From: Paracoccus sp. C2R09
Lineage (GTDB): Bacteria > Pseudomonadota > Alphaproteobacteria > Rhodobacterales > Rhodobacteraceae
Direction of reading: 5' to 3'
NCBI RefSeq assembly: GCF_018860625.1
Contig: NZ_JAHKQB010000014.1
Location: forward strand, 248,001-312,000
Length of the DNA stretch: 64,000 nt
Position numbers and translations under genes: made by a program. This document shows positions 8,552 through 16,645 of this stretch, piece by piece. How positions within the stretch are numbered: the stretch's first letter is position 1; every line of letters begins with the position of its first letter. The notes below the pieces were generated by a model. The model was not told where the DNA came from, did not search any database, and saw only the letters and a program-made list of their open reading frames with translations.

Positions 8552-9553
8552 ATGCAAACCGTGCACATCATTGGCGGCTCGAACAGCCTGCTCAGGGACG
8601 GCTGGGCGCCGCAATTCGCGCAGCTGGCCCAGGACAGGCAGGTCGTCAATCTTTCCCTTGGGGCGGCGACATCCCTGATCGGGATCTTCCGCATCCTGCG
8701 TGACGAGGTTCCGGACGGTGCGACCGTCATATGGGAATATGCCCTCAACGAGCAGAACCATTTCACGGGCGGCCAGTCTGTCGAGAGCCTCATCCATCAC
8801 CTGCACTGGTTCCTCGAACTCTGCGCCCGGCGGGACATATCGGTGCTGCCGCTGATCTTCTGGAACCGGGACGAGATGTCGGACGGCTCTGCGACAGAAT
8901 ACAGGGATGCATTGCGGGCCTGCCTGCGGGGGCGGGGACTGAAGCCTATCGACATGAAGCCGATGCTCCGCCAATTCGCGCAGAACCGGGACAGGACGAT
9001 CGACGAGCTCTATCAGGACCGGATGCATTACCGGATCGGCAGCGGCGTCCCACGCCGCATCGCGACGGCCGCCCGGAACCGCCTGGACGAGGCCTGCGTG
9101 CCGACGGCCCGCCCCGAACTGAACGGGCTGGACCTGACCCTGCACCGGCCCGAGGGCGAACCCGACGAGCATTTCGCGAACCGGATCGTGAAGGCCGATC
9201 TCTATGCGGTCGATCACGAGCTGGAGTTCCGTGCCGACGGGCGGCTGCTCTGCTGCTTCATCATGAGCGGCGATGCCGGCCGGCCGGTGATCGTCGGCAC
9301 GGAAGATGCCATCGTGGGCCACTATTCCACGCGCTGCCCACCGGGCAAGGGCAACCTGTCGCGGCTGATGAAGCATCTGGTTCTGTGGAAGACCGAAGGG
9401 GACATCCACCAGATCGGGGGCAGGGCCCGTCTGCGACGCAGCGGTGCCGAATGCCTTGAGGTCGAGGTGCAGAACATGTTCGCGCCGCCCGCCCATGACG
9501 CCACGGGTCAGCCCGAGAAGGTCATGTCGATCCTTGTCGAACATCCGGCATGA
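8552..9553 (+). CDS. SGNH/GDSL hydrolase-like protein of unknown function
   Basis: 333 residues, no signal peptide or membrane segment. The first half has the marks of the SGNH fold: IIGGSNS at residues 6-12 (candidate nucleophile Ser10), NLSLGAAT near residue 33 (oxyanion glycine), ALNEQNHF near residue 68 (oxyanion asparagine) and DRMHY near residue 153 (Asp-His pair). The second half, from about residue 190, is beta-rich and I do not recognise it. Such two-part proteins are sometimes found in surface-polysaccharide loci as O-acyl modifying enzymes, but no such locus is present here. It follows pdxY by 34 bases with a good ribosome site (aggaga). Function is unassigned. Confidence 0.72.
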   Translation: MQTVHIIGGSNSLLRDGWAPQFAQLAQDRQVVNLSLGAATSLIGIFRILRDEVPDGATVIWEYALNEQNHFTGGQSVESLIHHLHWFLELCARRDISVLPLIFWNRDEMSDGSATEYRDALRACLRGRGLKPIDMKPMLRQFAQNRDRTIDELYQDRMHYRIGSGVPRRIATAARNRLDEACVPTARPELNGLDLTLHRPEGEPDEHFANRIVKADLYAVDHELEFRADGRLLCCFIMSGDAGRPVIVGTEDAIVGHYSTRCPPGKGNLSRLMKHLVLWKTEGDIHQIGGRARLRRSGAECLEVEVQNMFAPPAHDATGQPEKVMSILVEHPA

Positions 9554-9588
9554 AAAAAAGGGGCCGCGCAGATGATGCGCGGCCCCTT
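9553..9588 (-). terminator. Rho-independent terminator of efp
   Basis: Ten-base-pair perfect stem (9560-9569 with 9577-9586, GGGGCCGCGC) and a seven-base loop, followed on the minus strand by seven T. It sits just past the efp stop, and it starts immediately at the stop codon of the SGNH-like gene on the other strand, where it may also block read-through. Confidence 0.9.
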
Positions 9589-9612
9589 CCATGTCGAATG
9601 CGATCCGTTCGA

Positions 9613-10176
9613 TCAGGCGCGTTCGCTGTATTCGAACAGTTCGGTGTTCACGACGATATCCTCGCCCTCGCCCACGAAGGGCGGGATCATGATGCGCATG
9701 CCGTTGTCGAGGATCGCGGGCTTGTAGCTGTTGGCCGCGGTCTGGCCCTTCACGACCGGCTCGGTCTCGGCGATCTTGCAGACGACCTTCTGGGGCAGCG
9801 ACACCGACAGGGCCTCTTCGCCGTAATATTCGATGGTCGCGGTCATGCCGTCCTGCAGGAAGGGGCGGCGTTCGCCCAGCAGATCGGCATCCAGTTCGGT
9901 CTGCTCGAAGGTCTCGCTATCCATGAAGACCAGCTTGCCGTCGGTCTCGTACAGGAACTGCTGGTCCTTCTGGTCCAGGCGGACGCGCTCGACCTTGTCC
10001 TCGCTGCGGAAACGCTCGTTCAGCTTGCGGCCGTCGCGAAGGTTCTTCATCTCGACCTGGGCGAAGGCGCCGCCCTTGCCGGGCTTCACGTGGTTGACCT
10101 TGACGGCGGCCCAGAGGCCCTTTTCGTGTTCCAGCACGTTGCCGGGACGGATTTCGTTGCCGTTGATCTTGGGCAT
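9613..10176 (-). CDS. efp: Elongation factor P
   Basis: 187-residue translation factor that relieves ribosome stalling at polyproline. Domain I carries KPGKGGA with the tip lysine at residue 34, the residue that is beta-lysylated in bacteria with EpmA/EpmB; those genes are not in this window. The C-terminal OB domain ends ELFEYSERA. Monocistronic: it has its own terminator at 9553-9588 and a 359-base upstream gap. Confidence 0.97.
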   Translation of the reverse strand: MPKINGNEIRPGNVLEHEKGLWAAVKVNHVKPGKGGAFAQVEMKNLRDGRKLNERFRSEDKVERVRLDQKDQQFLYETDGKLVFMDSETFEQTELDADLLGERRPFLQDGMTATIEYYGEEALSVSLPQKVVCKIAETEPVVKGQTAANSYKPAILDNGMRIMIPPFVGEGEDIVVNTELFEYSERA

Positions 10177-10535
10177 CAGGATTCTCGCGATTCTGAGGGG
10201 GTGCCGCCGGTTCGATCATTGAACGGCGGGATGGCGCCCCTATATCGGGACGATACGGCCCAAGCAACCAAAAGGCAGTTGCGGCGTTGTCAAGGCGACC
10301 GATGGCAGGGATTTCGGCTGACATTTGCGTGATTGGGCAGGGTTTCCCCAACCATTCGCGTGCCATGCGCGCCTATCATGGCTGCCATGCGGTGCAGGGC
10401 ATATCGAATCGGGGTGCCGAGGGCGTAAGCAGTGCGGCACCGTCAAAGAAACGGAAGTAAGAAACATGGGAAAACGTCCAGTTTTCCCAATGGTCCTGTT
10501 TTTCGGGCAGCGACCGCAGATGATGGACAAGAATG
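10177..10535. other. 359-base divergent intergenic region between efp and the DUF6280-like gene
   Basis: Holds the promoters of two divergent genes. An inverted repeat GGTGCCG/CGGCACC (10413-10419 and 10435-10441) lies 24 bases before a short ORF, 10466-10552, preceded by a purine-rich ribosome site (ggaagtaag) and encoding 28 residues (MGKRPVFPMVLFFGQ...). This ORF ends inside the start of the DUF6280-like gene in another frame, which would suit a leader peptide. I see no recognisable transcription-factor site and no other gene. Confidence 0.5.
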
Positions 10536-10552
10536 ATGCGCGATTTTGTTGA
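10466..10552 (+). CDS. Possible 28-residue leader ORF
   Basis: Short frame with ATG at 10466 preceded at about six bases by ggaagtaag. It encodes MGKRPVFPMVLFFGQRPQMM followed by eight more residues, and its stop falls 17 bases inside the following DUF6280-like gene, so ribosomes finishing it could reach that start. Composition is compatible with a short hydrophobic peptide, but length is too small for coding statistics to be convincing. Confidence 0.3.
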   Translation: MGKRPVFPMVLFFGQRPQMMDKNDARFC

Positions 10553-10862
10553 CGGCTCCGCTTTCAATTACGAACAAGGCCAGCGCGCCCGCAAGCTGTT
10601 TGCGGCGGTGGTTCTTGCAGCGCTGGACGATGCGATTGCGGATGACAAGAAATATGGCAACGGCCCCGAGCAGATCGCCCGGTGGGCGCGGTCGCGCGAT
10701 GGCCGCGAAGTGCTGTCCTGTGCCGGGATCGACCCGAACGAACGCGTCGTGAAGGGTCTGATGGAATTCGTGGGCAAGGGCGTGCGCACCTCGGTCGCGC
10801 TGTCGCGCGAAGAGAGCGAGCGCCGCATGGCCGCCGAGGCCGACGAGGCCGAAGCCGCCTGA
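10536..10862 (+). CDS. DUF6280-like conserved alphaproteobacterial protein
   Basis: 108-residue soluble, mostly helical protein with no signal or membrane segment. The pattern MRDFVDGSAFNYEQGQRARK, then ALDDAIADDKKYGNGPEQIARWA is one I recognise as a strongly conserved Rhodobacterales family, which I believe is DUF6280; the exact family name is from memory. Acidic Ala/Glu-rich C-terminus. Two adjacent ATGs (10533, 10536) are possible; family members start MRDF, so I chose 10536. Function unknown. A clear terminator follows at 10888. Confidence 0.8.
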   Translation: MRDFVDGSAFNYEQGQRARKLFAAVVLAALDDAIADDKKYGNGPEQIARWARSRDGREVLSCAGIDPNERVVKGLMEFVGKGVRTSVALSREESERRMAAEADEAEAA

Positions 10863-10887
10863 ACCGACCGTGCTTCGCTTGCATCAT

Positions 10888-10911
10888 GGCCGTCCCCCGG
10901 GGCGGCCTTTT
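10888..10911 (+). terminator. Rho-independent terminator after the DUF6280-like gene
   Basis: GC-rich hairpin GGCCGTCCC/GGGGCGGCC (one G-U pair) followed by TTTT, 26 bases after the stop. The same stem sequence recurs behind tRNA-Thr at 62039. Confidence 0.85.
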
Positions 10912-10924
10912 GCATTTGCGGTGT

Positions 10925-10975
10925 TGAGGACTGGCGGGTGCTTAGGACAGGCGGGTGCTCAGGACAGGCGGGTCA
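10925..10975. repeat. Three tandem 17-base repeats covering the end of the pfkB gene
   Basis: Units at 10925-10941, 10942-10958 and 10959-10975 share the core GGAC(A/T)GGCGGGT. The third unit contains the pfkB stop codon and its last codons (TRLS), so the gene end looks to have been copied twice downstream. Confidence 0.8.
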
Positions 10976-11915
10976 CGACGCGTTGCGAATAGAAATGGCG
11001 CACATCCTCGGCCCGGCACAGTTCGGTCGCGGGGGTCATCACGGCGGCGGATGCCGCGGCAGCGCCCAGGGCCAGCGCCTCTTCGGGGGGCCAGCCGCGT
11101 GCCATGGCGAGGACGAAGCCCGCGACGAAGCTGTCGCCCGCGCCGACGGCGCTGACCACCTTCACGGGGGCGGCCTCGGCGTGCCATGCGCCGCGCATGT
11201 CGGCCAGGACCGAGCCTTCGGCGCCGCGCGCGACGATGACGATGCGTGCGGCCCCGTCGCGGACAAGCCCGGTCGCGAAATCCGCGCTGTCCATCCGGTC
11301 GGGCAGGGGCCTGCCGGCCAGCATCTCGGCCTCGTGGCTGTCCATGCGCAGCACGTCCACGGGGATGGACGACCCGGCCATCGCCATCAGCGCATCGCCC
11401 GAGGTGTCGACCATCAGCTTCGCGCGCCCGTCCTTCAGGCGCACCGTCAGCATCTGTTCGAAGCCCGGCGCGATGCCGGGTGGGTTCGATCCCGACATGA
11501 CCACCCAGCCGCCGGTCAGGGCGGCCTCGGCGATGGCTGCAAGCGCGGTGCCCGTCTGGGACATGTGCCATTCCGGGCCGGGCATCACGAAGCGGAACTG
11601 CCCCCCGGTCGCGCGGTCGGTGACGGCCAGCGACTGGCGCGTCTCGCCGGGGGCGGTCAGGCGCAGCACGTCGAGCCCCGCGGTCTTCAGCATGTCGCCC
11701 ATCCGCGCACCCGTCGCCCCGCCAAGCGCGACCATCGCGCGGGACTGACCGCCGATCAGCTTGATGGCGCGGCTGACATTGATGCCGCCGCCGCCCGGAT
11801 CGAAGACCGGCTTGTCGCAGCGCAGCTTCAGGTCGGGGCGCACCTTGTCGGCGGCGGTGCTGACATCCAGCGCCGGGTTCAGCGTCACCGTCAGGATCGG
11901 GGACTGGCCGCTCAT
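10959..11915 (-). CDS. PfkB-family hexose-phosphate kinase (1-phosphofructokinase type)
   Basis: 318-residue ribokinase-fold sugar kinase. TLNPALDVS at the N-terminus, DPGGGGINVSRAI near residue 42 and the catalytic GAGDSFVAGFV near residue 253 are the landmarks of the FruK/LacC/PfkB group. It could phosphorylate fructose-1-phosphate, fructose-6-phosphate or tagatose-6-phosphate; no PTS or sugar-transport gene is near, which argues against a dedicated fru operon. ATG at 11915 fits the family start. It lies four bases after the metallopeptidase gene on the same strand, so they are co-transcribed. The 3' end is inside a tandem repeat. Confidence 0.88.
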   Translation of the reverse strand: MSGQSPILTVTLNPALDVSTAADKVRPDLKLRCDKPVFDPGGGGINVSRAIKLIGGQSRAMVALGGATGARMGDMLKTAGLDVLRLTAPGETRQSLAVTDRATGGQFRFVMPGPEWHMSQTGTALAAIAEAALTGGWVVMSGSNPPGIAPGFEQMLTVRLKDGRAKLMVDTSGDALMAMAGSSIPVDVLRMDSHEAEMLAGRPLPDRMDSADFATGLVRDGAARIVIVARGAEGSVLADMRGAWHAEAAPVKVVSAVGAGDSFVAGFVLAMARGWPPEEALALGAAAASAAVMTPATELCRAEDVRHFYSQRVVTRLS

Positions 11916-11919
11916 GGCG

Positions 11920-12327
11920 TCATTCCCACCAGCGGTCGATCGCGGCGATGTCGTCGTCGGACCAGCCGAAATGATGCGCCATCTCGTGGATGACGACATG
12001 GTGAACCAGCTCGGCCAGGCCCACATCGCCGCGCGCGGCCCATTCGTCGATGATGGGACGACGGAACAGCCAGATCGTGTCGGGCAGCGCCATGTTGTCG
12101 TCCAGCGACTTCTGCGTCATCGGGATCCCGTCATAGAGGCCCGTCAGCTCGAACGCGTCGTCGATCTGCAATTCGTCCAGCATGCCTTCATCGGCGAATT
12201 CCGCCACGCGGATGGCCACATCCGCCGCGGGCCCCGCGAAGGCCACGGGAAGGTTGGCGATCGCCTTTCTGGCGATGGCCTCGATCTCGGAGACCGCGGG
12301 GGCCTCGCATCCGGTCCAGTCGTTCAT
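11920..12327 (-). CDS. Small zincin-like metallopeptidase family protein
   Basis: 135 residues. The segment VVIHEMAHHFGWSDDDI contains an HExxH zinc site followed by a downstream Asp, as in the possibly proteolytic PF06262 zincin family of small cytoplasmic proteins. No substrate is known for the family as far as I can recall. It is the first gene of a two-gene unit with the PfkB-type kinase and is divergent from gltX (84 bases). Confidence 0.85.
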   Translation of the reverse strand: MNDWTGCEAPAVSEIEAIARKAIANLPVAFAGPAADVAIRVAEFADEGMLDELQIDDAFELTGLYDGIPMTQKSLDDNMALPDTIWLFRRPIIDEWAARGDVGLAELVHHVVIHEMAHHFGWSDDDIAAIDRWWE

Positions 12328-12411
12328 CGCGTCCGCCCTGCCATGTGATCAGTCCCCGATATGGACAAAAAACGCCCGTTGTGAAAGAGCAAGCCCCGAC
12401 AGGAGACCGCA

Positions 12412-13734
12412 ATGACCATCACCCGCTTCGCGCCGTCGCCCACCGGCCATATCCATGTTGGCAACCTTCGCACCGCTCTGTTCAACCACCTGATCGCCCG
12501 CAAGAGCGGCGGGACCTTCATCCTGCGTCTGGACGATACCGATCAGGAACGCAGCAAGCAGGAATATGTCGACGGCATCAAGCGCGATCTTGAATGGCTG
12601 GGCCTGACCTGGGACCGCGAGGAACGCCAGTCCCTGCGCCTGGAGCGTTACCGCGCCGAGGCCGAGGCGCTGAAGGCCTCGGGCCGTCTCTACGAGGTGT
12701 TCGAGACCCCGACCGAGCTGGACCTGAAGCGCAAGAAGCAGCTGAACATGCACAAGCCGCCGGTCTATGACCGGACCGGCCTGACGCTGAGCGATGCCGA
12801 CAAGGACCGCCTGCGCGCCGAGGGGCGGCAGGGCTACTGGCGCTTCAAGCTGGCCCATGAGCGGATCGAATGGAACGACGGCATCCTGGGCGACATCTCG
12901 ATCGATGCCGCATCGGTCAGCGACCCGGTGCTGATCCGTGCCGACGGGCAGGTCCTCTATACCTTCGCCAGCAGCGTGGACGACACGGACATGGGCGTCA
13001 CGCATATCGTGCGTGGGTCCGACCATGTGACCAACACGGCCACCCAGATCCAGATCATCGAGGCGCTTGGCGGCACGCCGCCGGCCTTCGCGCATCATTC
13101 GCTGCTGACGGGCGCCAAGGGCGAAGAACTGTCCAAGCGGATCGGGGCGCTGTCGCTCAAGGATCTGCGCGAGGCGGGCGTGGCCCCCGAGGCGCTGATC
13201 TCGCTCATGGCGCGGCTGGGCTCGGGGCAGCCGGTCGAGCTGTCCTCGCTGGACGATCTGGCCGAGGCCTTCGATCTGTCGCAATTCGGCGCATCGCCCA
13301 CGAAGTTCGATGCCGAGGATCTGTGGCCGCTGACGCGCGAGCGCAACCAGGCGCTGCCGCTGGACGCCGTGCGCGACCGGATCGCGGCGCTTGGCGTGCC
13401 AGCCGACAAGGTCGAGCGATTCTGGCGCGTGGCCTCGCAGAACATCACGGTGCTGGACGATCTGGGGCCGTGGTGGGACATCTTCAGCGAGGGCGCCGAG
13501 CCCGACATCGCCCCCGAGGATGCCGATTTCATCGCCCAGGCGATGACGCTGCTGCCGCCCCCGCCCTATGACGAGACGAGCTGGTCCGAATTTACCTCCA
13601 AGGTGAAGGAGGCCACGGGCCGCAAGGGCAAGGGGCTGTTCATGCCGCTGCGCAAGGCGCTGACGGGCCAGGCGCATGGGCCGGACATGTCGGATGTCAT
13701 GCCGCTTCTGCAGGTCGTCAAGGCGCGCGGCTGA
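12412..13734 (+). CDS. gltX: Glutamyl-tRNA synthetase
   Basis: Class I synthetase, 440 residues. The HIGH-type motif is in PSPTGHIHVGNLRTALF (residues 8-24) and the KMSKS-type motif is ELSKRIGAL near residue 239. The length and the short anticodon-binding region fit the shorter of the two GltX forms that many alphaproteobacteria carry; one of these can be a tRNA-Gln-directed or misacylating form, which sequence alone does not settle. A strong hairpin and then tRNA-Met follow. Confidence 0.95.
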   Translation: MTITRFAPSPTGHIHVGNLRTALFNHLIARKSGGTFILRLDDTDQERSKQEYVDGIKRDLEWLGLTWDREERQSLRLERYRAEAEALKASGRLYEVFETPTELDLKRKKQLNMHKPPVYDRTGLTLSDADKDRLRAEGRQGYWRFKLAHERIEWNDGILGDISIDAASVSDPVLIRADGQVLYTFASSVDDTDMGVTHIVRGSDHVTNTATQIQIIEALGGTPPAFAHHSLLTGAKGEELSKRIGALSLKDLREAGVAPEALISLMARLGSGQPVELSSLDDLAEAFDLSQFGASPTKFDAEDLWPLTRERNQALPLDAVRDRIAALGVPADKVERFWRVASQNITVLDDLGPWWDIFSEGAEPDIAPEDADFIAQAMTLLPPPPYDETSWSEFTSKVKEATGRKGKGLFMPLRKALTGQAHGPDMSDVMPLLQVVKARG

Positions 13735-13767
13735 CCCTGCGGCGACGGTTGCGGAATATTGCGTCCC

Positions 13768-13806
13768 GCGGGGGGTGCGGGGGGCTGCCTGCCCCCCGCA
13801 CCCCCC
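13768..13806. repeat. 17-bp perfect G/C hairpin behind gltX
   Basis: A perfect palindromic stem, 13768-13784 with 13790-13806, made almost only of G on one arm and C on the other around a five-base loop. It lies 33 bases after the gltX stop. No T tract follows on either strand, so it is not a standard intrinsic terminator; it resembles dispersed extragenic palindromes. Confidence 0.8.
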
Positions 13807-13918
13807 GGTCGTTCCAAGCCCTGCCGGGTCCGGGCAGAAAAATGCACCGGAACGCGGAATTTCGGATCGAAGGAGCTTGACCTCGTTCGCGCCACGCCGT
13901 AAATCGCCGGCACTCCGT

Positions 13919-13995
13919 GGCGGAGTAGCTCAGTTGGTTAGAGCAGCGGAATCATAATCCGCGTGTCGGGGGTTCAAGTCCCTCCTCCGCTACCA
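13919..13995 (+). tRNA. tRNA-Met (CAT), elongator type
   Basis: 77-base cloverleaf with encoded CCA. Anticodon stem GCGGA/TCCGC encloses the loop ATCATAA with anticodon CAT. The acceptor GGCGGAG pairs with CTCCGCT, leaving a G-U at the first position. The sequence matches the alphaproteobacterial elongator methionine tRNA rather than initiator (no unpaired C1, no GGG/CCC anticodon stem) or tRNA-Ile2. Confidence 0.95.
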
Positions 13996-14155
13996 CTTTA
14001 CCCCCTCATCATGCCCGATGCGTCACGCGAACCTCTTTCCGGGGTCGGGGTGGAACGCGCACCGTCCGGCGGGTGTTGTCACGCGGCGGGCGGCACTGCA
14101 TTGTCGCACCCGACGTCAACCCGATCGGAACAGAACAAGGGACAATGGCAACGAT

Positions 14156-15649
14156 ATGGATCTTTCCACGAATCGTCTGACGCGTCCCGGCCGCAACTGC
14201 TGGCGGATCGAGCAGTCGCACCGCTTTGCCTTCATCGTCGATGCGGATACCTATTTCACCGCCGTCAGGCAGGCGATGCTGCAGGCACGCCGCAGCATCC
14301 TGATGATCGGCTGGGATTTCGACGCGCGGATCGAACTGGGCGATCCTGCGGATGGCGGCCCGGCCAAGCTGGGCGATTTCGTCCGCTATCTTGCCGACCG
14401 GAACGAAGGGCTGCAGATCCGTCTGCTGCGGTGGGATACCGGTGCGCTGAAGGCCATGTTCCGCGGCAACACCCTGCTGACCATCCTGCGCTGGAAGGCG
14501 CATCCGCGCATCACGCTGCGGCTGGACGGCAAGCATCCGATCGCAAGCTCTCATCACCAGAAGATCGTGGTGATCGACGACTGCCTGGCCTTCTGCGGCG
14601 GCATCGACATGACCGAGGGACGGTGGGACACGCGCGATCACCGTGACAACGATCCCCGCCGGGTCACCCCCTCGGGGCAGCCGCTGAAACCCTGGCACGA
14701 CGCGACATCGGCCTTCGACGGCCCTGCGGCGCGGGCCCTGGGCGATCTGGCACGGGAACGCTGGAACATCGCATCGGGGCAGCACCTGGCGCCCATCACC
14801 GACGCCCAGGGGTGCTGGCCAGAGGTCCTGGAGCCCGAATTCCGCGACAAGCCCCTGGCCATCGCCCGCACCCGTCCCGAAATGGACGACGTCCAGCCCA
14901 GCTTCGAGATCGAGCAGATGTATCTGGATCTTGTCGAACGGGCGAAGCGGGTGATCTATGCCGAAAGCCAGTATTTCGCCTCTCGTCGGGTGGCGCAGGC
15001 CATCGCCCGCCGCCTGGTCGAGGAAGATCCGCCCGAGATCATCATCGTGACCCCCGTATCCGCGCAGGGATGGCTGGAACCGATCGCCATGGACAGCGCG
15101 CGGGCCAAGTTGTTCGAGGCGCTCAAGCGGCTGGATCACAAGGACCGGCTGCGGCTCTATCATCCTGTCACGGACGGGGGCGAGGATATCTATGTCCACG
15201 CCAAGGTGACGATGGTCGACGATCAGTACCTGCGGGTGGGTTCGTCGAACTTCAACAACCGCTCGATGCGGCTGGACACCGAATGCGACATCGTGCTGGC
15301 GGCGGACCGCCCCGGCGACGAGGATACGGGCAAACGCATCACCGCCCTGCGCGACGATCTGCTGGCCGAACATCTGGGCCTGTCGCCCGCCGAGGTGACC
15401 GATGCCATCGCCCGGCATGGCCGTCTGATCCCCGCGATCGAGGAGAACCTGCGCTCGCGCGGGCAGGGGCGCACGCTGGTCCCCTACGAGTTGCCCGAAC
15501 TGAACGGGTTCTACGAATGGCTGGCCGAGAACGAGATCCTGGACCCGGACGGTCCCGACCAGATCTTCGAGGCGCCCGCCAAGCGTGGTCTCAGGCTGGG
15601 CTGGTTCCGCAAGCTGCGCTCAGTCGCGCGGCGGCGGCGGAAGCGGTAG
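14156..15649 (+). CDS. Phospholipase D family protein (cardiolipin synthase-like)
   Basis: 497 residues with two HKD catalytic motifs: HHQKIVVIDD near residue 139 and HAKVTMVDD near residue 348, each followed by GG or GSSN context. There is no N-terminal transmembrane pair as in bacterial ClsA, so this is closer to soluble PLD-type phosphodiesterases. Candidate reactions are phosphatidyl transfer or phospholipid hydrolysis. The ATG at 14156 is chosen from family alignment; upstream frame is non-conserved. Its 3' end overlaps the LuxR-type gene on the opposite strand by 30 bases. Confidence 0.9.
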   Translation: MDLSTNRLTRPGRNCWRIEQSHRFAFIVDADTYFTAVRQAMLQARRSILMIGWDFDARIELGDPADGGPAKLGDFVRYLADRNEGLQIRLLRWDTGALKAMFRGNTLLTILRWKAHPRITLRLDGKHPIASSHHQKIVVIDDCLAFCGGIDMTEGRWDTRDHRDNDPRRVTPSGQPLKPWHDATSAFDGPAARALGDLARERWNIASGQHLAPITDAQGCWPEVLEPEFRDKPLAIARTRPEMDDVQPSFEIEQMYLDLVERAKRVIYAESQYFASRRVAQAIARRLVEEDPPEIIIVTPVSAQGWLEPIAMDSARAKLFEALKRLDHKDRLRLYHPVTDGGEDIYVHAKVTMVDDQYLRVGSSNFNNRSMRLDTECDIVLAADRPGDEDTGKRITALRDDLLAEHLGLSPAEVTDAIARHGRLIPAIEENLRSRGQGRTLVPYELPELNGFYEWLAENEILDPDGPDQIFEAPAKRGLRLGWFRKLRSVARRRRKR

Positions 15650-16288
15650 GCCCCGCGCGATCCCTTCGGGGCTGTTGCTTGACAAGAGCCCCGCATCGAT
15701 CGCGCGAAGCACCGCCTGGGTGTTGTCGGGCGCGTCCAGCGCCTCTCGCGCGGCCGCAAGCCGGTAGCGCAGCGCCGTCCGCGAGATGCCCAGATGCGCG
15801 CAGGCCTGATCATAGGTCATCCCGCAGGCGATGGTGTCCAGCGCCTCGATCAGGATCGGGCGCAGATGCAGGGCGCGGCCCACGACCTCATGGCCGCGCC
15901 GTATCAGCTCCAGCATCTCGGCGATCTCGTCATCGGTGAATTCGCGGCTGCCATGGGACAGCCCGCAGATCGTGCGCGATTCCGGCGATCCGACGCCGAT
16001 CGACACGCCGAAGGCCGCACCGTGGCGGCGCGCGGCCTCCATCACGCCCATCGGGTCGGCACAATGTCGTTCGATGATGCTCCACCGCAGGGCGCCGTCG
16101 TTCAGCATGGCCCAGATCGTGCCCGGATCGGCCAGGACCATGTTGCGCCGGGTATAGGTCTCGATCCACTCGGTCGCATAGGTCGTCACCCGCCGTACGG
16201 GCCTGGAGAAGCGGATATGGTACCCGCACATGTATCCGCGCGGAGCCAGAATGCTCAGCCGGTTCTCGATTGTCTGCAATTCGCTCAT
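15620..16288 (-). CDS. LuxR-type autoinducer-binding regulator (LuxR solo candidate)
   Basis: 222 residues. The N-terminal part has the autoinducer-domain signature of TraR/LuxR: Trp and Tyr in TEWIETYTRRNMVLADP, then a downstream Trp (ALRWSII), matching the conserved W, Y, D and P ligand-pocket residues. The C-terminal helix-turn-helix is TYDQACAHLGISRTALRYRLAAA. No LuxI-type synthase lies in the window. The ATG at 16288 is chosen because upstream codons are AT-rich and non-conserved. Whether it binds an acyl-homoserine lactone cannot be told; it could respond to an exogenous or non-AHL ligand. Confidence 0.82.
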   Translation of the reverse strand: MSELQTIENRLSILAPRGYMCGYHIRFSRPVRRVTTYATEWIETYTRRNMVLADPGTIWAMLNDGALRWSIIERHCADPMGVMEAARRHGAAFGVSIGVGSPESRTICGLSHGSREFTDDEIAEMLELIRRGHEVVGRALHLRPILIEALDTIACGMTYDQACAHLGISRTALRYRLAAAREALDAPDNTQAVLRAIDAGLLSSNSPEGIARGLPLPPPPRD

Positions 16289-16645
16289 GAAAAAATGCCT
16301 GTAAATACACGCCAGAAATGCAAGTATAGCCAGGTATTCGCGCAGTGGCAGAGCCAGATAATACTTAAGTATAGAGGAATGCCGACCATGTGCCGTGTCG
16401 CTGCTGCAACATAGCCCTAACGCGCTATGGAAGCTGTTAATGTCTGCATTTAATTGGGTCATGCACCCGCGGGTGCGGGCGGTGAATGGTAATGCCTTCG
16501 GGCAAGTGTTTCATGATTGCGGCATCCCGTTCGCGGGATGCCGATGCCCGCCCGGACCGTCCGCCCGAACCGCTTGCGCTTCCCGTGACGATCGCTAGCT
16601 TGCCTTCCGAAAATGTCGGTTCGACAAATGATTGCGGGGTACAGC
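16289..16645. promoter_or_regulatory. 357-base divergent control region, palindrome-rich and AT-rich
   Basis: Separates the LuxR-type gene from the aldo/keto reductase. The first half is much more AT-rich than its surroundings. It contains a 12-base palindrome ATACTTAAGTAT (16361-16372), a repeated AAGTATAG (16322 and 16367), a 14-base palindrome GCACCCGCGGGTGC (16463-16476) and a nine-bp hairpin with a TTCG loop (16521-16542). These are candidate operator and RNA structures. No ORF here looks coding. Confidence 0.55.
16521..16542 (+). terminator. Nine-bp hairpin with TTCG loop
   Basis: GGCATCCCG and CGGGATGCC around TTCG, a very stable tetraloop hairpin. No T tract follows, so it may be an mRNA 5' structure for the reductase gene rather than a terminator. 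Confidence 0.4.

Noticed and set aside
13919-13995. tRNA-Ile2 (lysidine) instead of tRNA-Met
   Set aside because: The CAT tRNA matches the alphaproteobacterial elongator Met sequence in the acceptor and anticodon stems; tRNA-Ile2 typically starts GGACC or GGGCC with a different anticodon stem.
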